From: Pseudomonadota bacterium
GTDB lineage: Bacteria; Pseudomonadota; Gammaproteobacteria; Steroidobacterales; Steroidobacteraceae
Direction of reading: 5' to 3'
NCBI GenBank assembly: GCA_023423935.1
Contig: JAFAEQ010000047.1
Span: 1 to 14,395 of the forward strand
DNA: 14,395 bases
Shown: positions 5,789 to 11,876 of the stretch, one piece after another
How positions within the stretch are numbered: position 1 is the stretch's first letter
How the letters are laid out: the number at the start of each line of letters is the position of its first letter
Position numbers and translations under genes: made by a program
The notes under the pieces: generated by a model
Told to the model about the DNA's origin: nothing
Databases searched by the model: none
What the model saw: only the letters and a program-made list of their open reading frames with translations

Positions 5789-7993
5789 ATGCAGCCTGCC
5801 CGCGAACTCTTTTCATATCGCAAGTACTGGGCGTCGCGCTTCGGGACGGCTCCGTTCCTGCCTATGACGCGCGAGGAAATGGACGTGCTCGGGTGGGACA
5901 GCTGCGACATCATCGTCGTGACAGGCGATGCCTACGTGGATCATCCGAGCTTCGGCATGGCCATCATCGGCCGGGTCCTCGAAGCCCAGGGATTTCGCGT
6001 CGGCATCATCGCGCAGCCCGACTGGCATTCGAAACAGGACTTCGAGCGACTCGGCAAACCGAATCTGTTCTTCGGCGTGACCGGCGGCAACATGGATTCG
6101 ATGGTGAATCGCTACACCTCGGATCGCCGCATCCGCAGCGATGACGCCTACACGCCCGGCGGCGAAGGCGGCAAACGTCCCGATCGATCCGTCATCGTGT
6201 ATTCGCAGCGCGTGCGCGAAGCGTACAGCGACGTACCGATCGTGATCGGCGGCATCGAGGCCAGCCTGCGCCGCATCGCGCACTTCGATTACTGGTCCGA
6301 GAAAGTGCGCCGCTCGATCCTGCTGGACGCGAAGGCGGACCTGCTCGTCTACGGCAATGCCGAGCGCCAGATCGTCGAGATCGCACATCGACTCGGCAAG
6401 GGCGAAAAAATCGAGAACATCACCGATCTGCGCGGGACCGCGTTCGTGCGTCATGCCGTGCCCGAAGGCTGGACAGAAATCGATTCGACGACGATCGATC
6501 AGCCGGGCAAACTGAATCCGCCCGTGGATCCTTACCTGGATACGACCAAGACGCAGGGGCCAGGCCAGAACGAAGACAGGAAAGCCTGCGAGTCCTCCAA
6601 CTCCGCAGCTGCTATTTCAGGGCCGAGCGCTGAGCCGAGCGCTTCCACGCACGTCGTGCGTTTCTTCCGCCAGGTTCCGAACAGCGACCGCGCGCAATCC
6701 GTCATTCGCATGCCTGCGTTCGAAGAGGTTGCAAAGGACGCGATTCTCTACGCACATGCGTCACGCATCCTGCATCTCGAAGCGAATCCCGGGAACGCAC
6801 GCGCGCTGGTTCAAAGGCACGGCAATATCGATGTGTGGCTGAATCCGCCGCCGCTGCCGTTGTCGATGAAGGAGATGGATGCGATCTACGAGCTGCCGTA
6901 TCGGCGCGTACCGCACCCGCTCTACGGCGACCGCAAGATTCCCGCGTACGAGATGATCCGTTTCTCGATTGCGATTCAGCGCGGCTGCTTCGGCGGCTGC
7001 ACCTTCTGTTCGATCACCGAGCATGAAGGTCGCATCATCCAGAATCGCTCGGAGAATTCGATCATCAAGGAGATCGAAGAGATCCGCGACAGCGTTCCCG
7101 GCTTCACCGGCGTGATCTCCGATCTCGGCGGACCGACGGCCAACATGTACCGGCTCGCGTGCAAGTCGCCGAAGATCGAATCGGCGTGCCGTCGTCCCTC
7201 ATGCGTGTATCCCGGCATCTGTCCGAACCTGAATACCGATCACACGCCGCTGATCAAGCTGTATCAGCGCGCGCGCACCTTGCCGGGCATCAAGAAGGTG
7301 CTCATCGGCTCGGGCGTACGTTACGACCTCGCCGTGGAATCGCCCGAATACGTGAAGGAACTCGTGCAGCATCACGTCGGCGGCTATCTGAAGATCGCGC
7401 CGGAAGCGATCGGCGAAGGCCCGTTGTCGAAGATGATGAAGCCCGGCGTGGGCAGTTATTACCGGTTCAAAGAGCTGTTCGAGAAGTACTCGAAGGAAGC
7501 CGGCAAAGAGCAGTATCTGATTCCGTACTTCATCGCTGCGCATCCCGGCACGACCGATGAAGACATGCTCGAGCTGGCGCTGTGGTTGAAGAAGAACGGC
7601 TTTCGCGCCGATCAGGTGCAGGCCTTCCTGCCCTCACCCATGGCCACGGCGACCGCGATGTGGCACTCGGGCAAGAATCCGCTCAAGAAAGTCACGCGCA
7701 CGAGCGAAGAAGTCGTGATTCCGAAAGGCCTGAAGGTGCGCCGCCTCCACAAGGCCTTCCTGCGCTACCACGACGCGAACAACTGGCCGATGCTCCGCGA
7801 AGCGCTGCGCCGCATGGGCCGCGCCGATCTGATCGGCAACGGCAAACATCACCTCGTCCCGATCTGGCAACCCGCCGGCACCGGCGATGCCCACGAAGGC
7901 CGCCGCTCACACGTGGGTAAGACCCCGCAACATTTCCGCACCCAGCACACGGGACTCAAAGGCGTGAAGCTGCCGAAGCAGAGGAAGAATTGA
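5789..7993 (+). CDS. ygiQ: YgiQ family radical SAM protein
   Basis: A 734-residue cytoplasmic protein closely matching E. coli YgiQ from the N-terminus (RELFSYRKYWASRFGTAPF, LGWDSCDIIVVTGDAYVDHP) to near the C-terminus. The radical SAM cluster motif is CFGGCTFC with Cys400, Cys404 and Cys407; the next residues, SITEHEGR, are family-typical. Further conserved blocks are GVISDLGGPTANMY, KIAPEAIGEGPLSKMMKPG and KNPLKKV. The N-terminal 200 or so residues form the YgiQ-specific domain. A low-complexity linker near residues 245-290, rich in Ser, Ala and Pro, falls where the E. coli protein also has a variable linker. The reaction catalysed by YgiQ proteins is not established. The start fits the family, but no good ribosome site precedes it. 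Its stop codon lies inside an inverted repeat arm, and it is convergent with the LpxR-like gene. Confidence 0.95.
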   Translation: MQPARELFSYRKYWASRFGTAPFLPMTREEMDVLGWDSCDIIVVTGDAYVDHPSFGMAIIGRVLEAQGFRVGIIAQPDWHSKQDFERLGKPNLFFGVTGGNMDSMVNRYTSDRRIRSDDAYTPGGEGGKRPDRSVIVYSQRVREAYSDVPIVIGGIEASLRRIAHFDYWSEKVRRSILLDAKADLLVYGNAERQIVEIAHRLGKGEKIENITDLRGTAFVRHAVPEGWTEIDSTTIDQPGKLNPPVDPYLDTTKTQGPGQNEDRKACESSNSAAAISGPSAEPSASTHVVRFFRQVPNSDRAQSVIRMPAFEEVAKDAILYAHASRILHLEANPGNARALVQRHGNIDVWLNPPPLPLSMKEMDAIYELPYRRVPHPLYGDRKIPAYEMIRFSIAIQRGCFGGCTFCSITEHEGRIIQNRSENSIIKEIEEIRDSVPGFTGVISDLGGPTANMYRLACKSPKIESACRRPSCVYPGICPNLNTDHTPLIKLYQRARTLPGIKKVLIGSGVRYDLAVESPEYVKELVQHHVGGYLKIAPEAIGEGPLSKMMKPGVGSYYRFKELFEKYSKEAGKEQYLIPYFIAAHPGTTDEDMLELALWLKKNGFRADQVQAFLPSPMATATAMWHSGKNPLKKVTRTSEEVVIPKGLKVRRLHKAFLRYHDANNWPMLREALRRMGRADLIGNGKHHLVPIWQPAGTGDAHEGRRSHVGKTPQHFRTQHTGLKGVKLPKQRKN

Positions 7994-8077
7994 TAATTGA
8001 CAATGGACAATTGATAACGAAGAGCGAGAGGGATTGAGGTTCTGCGTTGTTAATTGTCAATTATCAATTGTCCATTG
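7990..8077. repeat. AT-rich intergenic repeat with two overlapping inverted-repeat pairings
   Basis: TTGATAATTGACAA (7990-8003) is the exact complement of 8054-8067, and CAATGGACAATTGATAA (8001-8017) is the exact complement of 8061-8077. The two pairings share bases on both sides, so only one can form fully at a time. The left arm begins within the last ygiQ codons and contains its stop. The AT-rich composition contrasts sharply with its surroundings. The element lies directly next to the terminator at 8078-8102. Confidence 0.9.
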
Positions 8078-8102
8078 AAAAAAAGCCCGCCTTGCGGCGG
8101 GC
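8078..8102 (-). terminator. Rho-independent terminator for the LpxR-like gene
   Basis: On the minus strand, GCCCGCC-GCAA-GGCGGGC (seven-bp GC stem, four-base loop) is followed directly by seven T residues. This is a textbook intrinsic terminator for the minus-strand deacylase gene, whose stop is 107 bases upstream in transcript sense. In the plus direction there is no T-run, so ygiQ would not use it in the same way. Confidence 0.88.
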
Positions 8103-8130
8103 CGAGTTGGGGGAGCGAGGAAAACGAATG

Positions 8131-8205
8131 AGTGATCAGTGATGAGTGATGCGTGATGGGCAAGAGCGCTTCTGACTCATCACGCTTCACCCATCACTCA
8201 TCACT
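8131..8205. repeat. Inverted repeat built from AGTGATG heptamers
   Basis: Four heptamers (AGTGATC, AGTGATG, AGTGATG, CGTGATG) run from 8131 to 8158. AGTGATGAGTGATG (8138-8151) pairs perfectly with CATCACTCATCACT (8192-8205), and GCGTGAT (8151-8157) pairs with ATCACGC (8179-8185), giving a long interrupted hairpin. It lies three bases beyond the deacylase stop codon, upstream of that gene's terminator in transcript sense. The GTGATG core is shared with the nonamer array after doxX. Confidence 0.88.
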
Positions 8206-8208
8206 TCT

Positions 8209-9273
8209 TCAGAACGAATGCGTCAGCTGCACGCCGCCCCACATCGCGTTGCGGGCCGCCTGGCCGTCGCGTAGCTCGGCGGTCTGATAGTTCAGCGTGT
8301 AGCTCACCTGGGTCTGGTCGAAGATCTGGGTCACGAAGCCGATCCAGACTTCGGCGACCAAGGGCTCAATCTCCGAGTACGAGTATTCGACGGCGCTGTC
8401 GCGGAACTGGCCTTGCAGGAAGGCGTTGTACGCGCGGGCCTTCAGGCGAGCACCGGTGAAGAAATACATCTCCATCCGATCGCCGGTGCGTGCAGCGACG
8501 GGCAGCGGGGCCGCGATGTAATCCGTGGTTTCGGGCACGAAGCTCCACCATGGCGTGTTGAAGCGGCCCACTCGCACAGTGATCGCGGCACTTGCCTCCG
8601 TGAGAAACCCGACGCTGCCTTGTACGGTGCTTTTCACATCGACCGTATCGGAAGCGTTCGCAAGCAGCAGATGATGACGCGCAAGCGTGTAGCGCGCCGT
8701 CGGTTCGCCGCCTGCGGAGATCTGATTGTCATAGCCCTCCACCGGATCCGAGCCGACGAGCTCGTGCACTGCCGAATGCAGACGCCCCGCCGCCGACAGC
8801 CCCAGCACGCCCACGGTGAGATTGCTGGTCCATGCACTGCGACCGTCCGTATCGACGCTCACACGACCGTTTGCAATGAATAACAGACTCGCATACGGGC
8901 GATCGTCATGGATCGGCTGTGCATTGGCGATGTCCGCGGGCGTGAACGCCATGAAGCCGATCTGACGCGCGTAGTGTTGCGAAGCGATCGAACCGTCCGG
9001 AATGAACAGCGCGTCGATACGATCGAGCACCGGGTCGAGCGACAGCAGGCCATCACGCGCACGCGTGCCCGAGAGCGTTACCGCCAGACCGCCGGTGTAA
9101 TCGCGATCGTGCGATCCTCCCGCTGCGAACAGATCGTTGTCGATGTGGATGCGAATACCGCCGCCATCATCGGCTGCCGACTGCGCGGCAGCGTTATTCA
9201 AGAACGAGCCGCCGAGCATCACGCTGGCAGCGATGCCTGCGAGGCTCATGAATTTCAGAATCCGTGTCTTCAT
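8209..9273 (-). CDS. LpxR-like outer-membrane lipid A deacylase
   Basis: A 354-residue outer-membrane beta-barrel protein of the LpxR family (DUF2219), which removes the 3'-O-linked acyloxyacyl chain from lipid A in a calcium-dependent reaction and thereby remodels lipopolysaccharide. ATG 9273 opens into a signal peptide (MKTRILKFMSLAGIAASVML, cleavage after the AAA near residue 30); the reading frame is open further upstream but without a signal. Family motifs: IHIDNDLF with Asn46-Asp47, HDRDYTGGL with Thr60, DDRPYASLLF at about 123, and SAVHELVGSDPVEGYDNQI, where His170 matches the catalytic histidine of Salmonella LpxR and GYDNQ the conserved GWDNQ. The final residue is phenylalanine (THSF), as in most outer-membrane barrels. 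It has its own terminator and is divergent from a LysR regulator. The lipid A specificity in this host is inferred from the family only. Confidence 0.87.
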   Translation of the reverse strand: MKTRILKFMSLAGIAASVMLGGSFLNNAAAQSAADDGGGIRIHIDNDLFAAGGSHDRDYTGGLAVTLSGTRARDGLLSLDPVLDRIDALFIPDGSIASQHYARQIGFMAFTPADIANAQPIHDDRPYASLLFIANGRVSVDTDGRSAWTSNLTVGVLGLSAAGRLHSAVHELVGSDPVEGYDNQISAGGEPTARYTLARHHLLLANASDTVDVKSTVQGSVGFLTEASAAITVRVGRFNTPWWSFVPETTDYIAAPLPVAARTGDRMEMYFFTGARLKARAYNAFLQGQFRDSAVEYSYSEIEPLVAEVWIGFVTQIFDQTQVSYTLNYQTAELRDGQAARNAMWGGVQLTHSF

Positions 9274-9640
9274 CGTCAGAACCGTGCTTCGCGCACCAAC
9301 ACCGCTTTGATGGTGTTGCCTTCCCATTTGCTGTCGTTGACTGTGTGCTTTTTCGTGGGCTGCTACTTTCGCGAAGCAGAGGCTTTCGATAAACAAGGCT
9401 CGGGGAATGACATTGATGAACGCACGCGCATGAATATCCGCATCACTCGTTCGTCATGCATACGCGCTGTCGAGTTCGGCAACATGCGCTTAGAACTTGC
9501 GTGCATGAGTAAAGACCGTCGTGGCGCAGCTACGTGGGCTTGTCCTCCGGCTTGCGGTAGGATTTCACCGGTGTTGGTGAGATGTATGGAGCGATGATCA
9601 CGGCGTCGATGCGCCGATGAGTCTCCGAGCCCGCAGATCA
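9274..9640. promoter_or_regulatory. Divergent control region between the LpxR-like and LysR genes
   Basis: This 367-bp gap holds the promoters of both genes. CACCAACACCG (9294-9304) has its exact reverse complement CGGTGTTGGTG at 9569-9579, so the same 11-bp word points away from each gene start, about 20 bp from the deacylase ATG and about 60 bp from the regulator ATG. The left copy is part of CAACACC-N8-GGTGTTG (9297-9318); the right copy overlaps the palindrome CACCGGTG (9566-9573). LysR proteins commonly bind dyads in such divergent gaps, so these are candidate operators. I could not identify secure -35/-10 boxes. Confidence 0.4.
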
Positions 9641-10558
9641 ATGGATAAATTCACGTGCATGCAGGCGCTGGTACGCGTCGTCGAATCCGGCAGTTTTGCG
9701 GAGGCGGCGCGTCGCATGGGCGTCTCAGCGCCCATGGTCACCAAGTACATCGGGCATCTGGAGCAGTCGCTCGGCACACGCCTGCTGAACCGATCCACGC
9801 ATTCGCTCAGCCTCACCGATTCCGGTCACGCGTATTACCAACGCTGTGTGCAGCTTCTGGAGGATCTCGACGAGGCCGAGGCGATCGCGGGCGCGCAAAG
9901 CACTTCGCCGCGCGGATTTCTACGTATGAGCGTCTCGTCCGATTTCGGCGTGAATCATCTGGGCCCGGTGCTGCTCGAGTACTCCCGCCAATATCCGGAT
10001 GTGCGCATGGAAGTATCGGTAAGCAATCACCTGGTAGACCTGATCGAAGAAGGCTTCGACCTCGCCGTCCGCATCACCACCCAGCTGCGCACGAATCTCG
10101 TGGCGCGCAAGCTTGCGACTTCCAAGCTCATCGCATGCGCGGCGCCCGCATATCTTGAACAACACGGCGTGCCGCAGGCGCCCGAGAATCTCGTTGATCA
10201 CAACTGCCTGTCGTTCAGCGATCCCTCGCTGGCCGGCGAGCAATGGCGCTTCACGAAAGAAGGCCACAGCGCGGTCATCAAGGCCGCCGGCACGCTGAGC
10301 GCGAGCAGCAACGAGTTGTTGCGTCTCGCGGCACTGCAGGGACAAGGCGTCGTCCTGCAACCCTCATTCAACGTGAGCGATGACTTGCGCGCCGGCAAGC
10401 TCATCCAGATCCTGCCGGACTATGACGCGGGCGCACTCGGCATCTACGTCGTCTACCCGCATCGGAAGCATCAAACCGCCAAGGTCCGCAGCTTCATCGA
10501 CACCCTCGCCTCGCGCTGGACCAGCGGTGCGGACAAGGATCCTTTCTGGCCTTCTTGA
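9641..10558 (+). CDS. LysR family transcriptional regulator
   Basis: A 305-residue LysR-type regulator. The N-terminal winged helix-turn-helix (about residues 1-60) begins MDKFTCMQALVRVVESGSFA and continues AARRMGVSAPMVTKYIGHLE, then LGTRLLNRSTHSLSLTDSG. The effector-binding domain (about 90-295) includes GFLRMSVSSDFGVNHLGPVL, DLIEEGFDLAVRI and the LAALQGQGVVLQPSF region. This profile matches the DmlR/CrgA-like subgroup. ATG 9641 is preferred over the ATG at 9617 because family members start at MDKF or similar; neither has a strong ribosome site. It probably acts as a tetramer and controls its divergent neighbour, the LpxR-like gene, and its own synthesis. The ligand is unknown. The gene ends beside an inverted repeat and is convergent with the methyltransferase. 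Confidence 0.92.
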   Translation: MDKFTCMQALVRVVESGSFAEAARRMGVSAPMVTKYIGHLEQSLGTRLLNRSTHSLSLTDSGHAYYQRCVQLLEDLDEAEAIAGAQSTSPRGFLRMSVSSDFGVNHLGPVLLEYSRQYPDVRMEVSVSNHLVDLIEEGFDLAVRITTQLRTNLVARKLATSKLIACAAPAYLEQHGVPQAPENLVDHNCLSFSDPSLAGEQWRFTKEGHSAVIKAAGTLSASSNELLRLAALQGQGVVLQPSFNVSDDLRAGKLIQILPDYDAGALGIYVVYPHRKHQTAKVRSFIDTLASRWTSGADKDPFWPS

Positions 10559-10571
10559 AAGGACCAGGACT

Positions 10572-10697
10572 GCCGCAAAGACCGCATAAAGGAACGAAAA
10601 CTCTCAGCGCATCCGACTTCGTCCGTCCGGCATATTGAAAGTGCTCAGTTCGCTCAGACTGCAACGAAGCCTGTGCACTTTTTGCGGTCTTTGCGGC
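10572..10697. repeat. 15-bp perfect inverted repeat flanking a 96-bp core in a convergent gap
   Basis: GCCGCAAAGACCGCA (10572-10586) is the exact reverse complement of 10683-10697. The right arm is preceded by a short T-run (10679-10683). The 96-bp interior contains no coding signal I can support. The element fills the space between the LysR and methyltransferase stop codons and could act as a bidirectional transcript end, or be one copy of a dispersed palindromic repeat. Confidence 0.88.
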
Positions 10698-10708
10698 CGC
10701 TCTCTTCT

Positions 10709-11341
10709 CTAGCTCTTCTCCAGCTCCCACTGCACGAAGGGGACGCCACGGCGGATATGCAGGCCGAATCCGACGTGATCGAAGTGGCGCTCCAGACGTG
10801 CGCGATACCACTGCGCCGGTCTGAGCTCGATCTCGATGTCGCTCGTAGACAGGTCGGCGTTTTCGTCCCAGTCCTCTTGCGTGGGGACATGGAAATAAAG
10901 CGCGCTGCGCGACAGGCGAGCCAGATTGGCCATGGCGCTGATCGCCTCGCGACCCGACAGGTACTGAAGCACGTCGTAGCAAATGACCAGATCGAACCGG
11001 CCTCGTGGACGAAAGGCCGCAAGCGAGCTATACGCCCAGCCAAAGCGCTTGCAAAGGTGCTCGCTGACCTCAAGACCTGTGTAGCTGGCCGCAGGAAAGG
11101 CCTTGAGCAGCGGCGGACGCATCCAGCCCATCCCGCAGCCCGCATCGAGAATCCGACGCACGGGTAATTCGAGGTGCTTCATCAACGCAGCCACGGCGGC
11201 CGCACGACGCGCCATTTCCTCCCGACTGGTCACGCGAGTGCGCGGATCTACATAGAAGCGCTGATAGAAGGCTCGATCGAATCGGGTGTGTGGCATCGGA
11301 TAACTGGCTGAAGCAACTTCGCAGGATGAGCGGGCGTTCAT
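10709..11341 (-). CDS. Class I SAM-dependent methyltransferase
   Basis: A 210-residue cytoplasmic methyltransferase of the Rossmann type. SAM-binding motif I is ILDAGCGMGW at 64-73; the acidic residue of motif II is Glu91 (TGLEVSEHLCKRFG); motif IV is FDLVICYDVLQYL at 116-128. These match methyltransferase family 11/12/25-type proteins. The first conserved block (FDRAFYQRFYVDPRTRV) begins at residue 21, so ATG 11296 (MPHTRFD), giving 195 residues, is an equally plausible start; neither candidate has a recognisable ribosome site. The C-terminal part (ALYFHVPTQEDWDEN, WYRARLERHFDHVGFG) is too generic to suggest a substrate. It stands alone, divergent from the hsp20-lon operon with a gap of about 120 bp. 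Confidence 0.85.
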   Translation of the reverse strand: MNARSSCEVASASYPMPHTRFDRAFYQRFYVDPRTRVTSREEMARRAAAVAALMKHLELPVRRILDAGCGMGWMRPPLLKAFPAASYTGLEVSEHLCKRFGWAYSSLAAFRPRGRFDLVICYDVLQYLSGREAISAMANLARLSRSALYFHVPTQEDWDENADLSTSDIEIELRPAQWYRARLERHFDHVGFGLHIRRGVPFVQWELEKS

Positions 11342-11380
11342 TCTAACGGCCGCGCCCCGTCGATCAGCCGCGCCATGCAG

Positions 11381-11398
11381 ATCCCCTGCCCGGGGGAT
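11381..11398. other. Hairpin just upstream of the hsp20-lon promoter candidate
   Basis: ATCCCC (11381-11386) and GGGGAT (11393-11398) form a six-bp stem with a six-base GC-rich loop, between the methyltransferase start and the sigma-32-like -35 box. Its place would suit an operator, but GC-rich chance pairing is possible. Confidence 0.3.
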
Positions 11399-11401
11399 GC
11401 T

Positions 11402-11430
11402 CTTGATGTCTTGTCGCTTCGACCCAACTT
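11402..11430 (+). promoter_or_regulatory. Candidate sigma-32 (heat-shock) promoter of hsp20-lon
   Basis: CTTGATG (11402-11408), a 14-base spacer and CCCAACTT (11423-11430) resemble the RpoH consensus CTTGAAA and CCCCATNT at permitted spacing. The -10-like box ends 29 bases before the Hsp20 start. Both downstream products are classic heat-shock proteins, which supports the call, but the match is partial and was found by eye. Confidence 0.4.
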
Positions 11431-11459
11431 CGTTTCCAAGTCCTTATGGGGTTCCAGTC

Positions 11460-11864
11460 ATGGGTATCCGTAATCCGCATTCATGGATGTGGGCTGAAGC
11501 CTGCGAAATGCTGGAACAGGCACAGCGCCTCCAGCGGCAGTTCTTTCGTTTCGGTCAATCGATCGAATCGCAGCCTCGCTGGGAGCCACCGGTCGACCTG
11601 GTGGCCACCGACTCGACCGTAGAGATCACCGTGGCACTGCCGGGCGTCGCACCCGAGAACGTCAGGGTTCGTGTCGACGAGGGAATGCTGAACGTTTCTG
11701 CGATCCGTGCGTTACCAGTCAACGAACAGACCATCGCAGTGCACAGCCTGGAGATCCCTTACGGTCGCTTCGAGCGACGGATCGTTTTGCCCAAGGGACG
11801 ATATGAATTGTTGGACCAGGCCTGCATAAACGGCTGCCTGATCCTTCGCCTCGCACGTTATTGA
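11460..11864 (+). CDS. Small heat-shock protein, Hsp20/alpha-crystallin family
   Basis: A 134-residue holdase chaperone that would bind unfolding proteins without ATP. ATG 11460 has GGGG (11448-11451) eight bases upstream and gives a short N-terminal region (about 1-41, helical and aromatic: MWAEACEMLEQAQRLQRQFF). The alpha-crystallin domain spans about 42-132: PPVDLVATDSTVEITVALPG, ENVRVRVDEGMLNVSA, FERRIVLPKG and NGCLILRLAR. The protein ends at the last strand of the domain (ARY) and lacks the C-terminal extension with the I-x-I anchor that most bacterial small heat-shock proteins use for oligomerisation. It may therefore form smaller assemblies. An in-frame start at 11397 would add 21 residues but overlaps the promoter candidate. 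Its stop is 12 bases before the lon ATG, so the two are almost certainly co-transcribed. Confidence 0.9.
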   Translation: MGIRNPHSWMWAEACEMLEQAQRLQRQFFRFGQSIESQPRWEPPVDLVATDSTVEITVALPGVAPENVRVRVDEGMLNVSAIRALPVNEQTIAVHSLEIPYGRFERRIVLPKGRYELLDQACINGCLILRLARY

Positions 11865-11866
11865 GT

Positions 11867-11871
11867 GGGAG
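11867..11871 (+). promoter_or_regulatory. Ribosome binding site that fixes the lon start
   Basis: GGGAG, five bases before ATG 11877, decides the start against the GTG at 11865, which directly abuts the hsp20 stop and would put this ribosome site inside the coding region. Confidence 0.75.
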
Positions 11872-11876
11872 CACAC

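Noticed and set aside
6500..6660. Low-complexity stretch within YgiQ as a possible insertion or frameshift
   Set aside because: The frame is continuous and the conserved blocks resume after it. E. coli YgiQ also has a variable linker here, so it is ordinary family variation.
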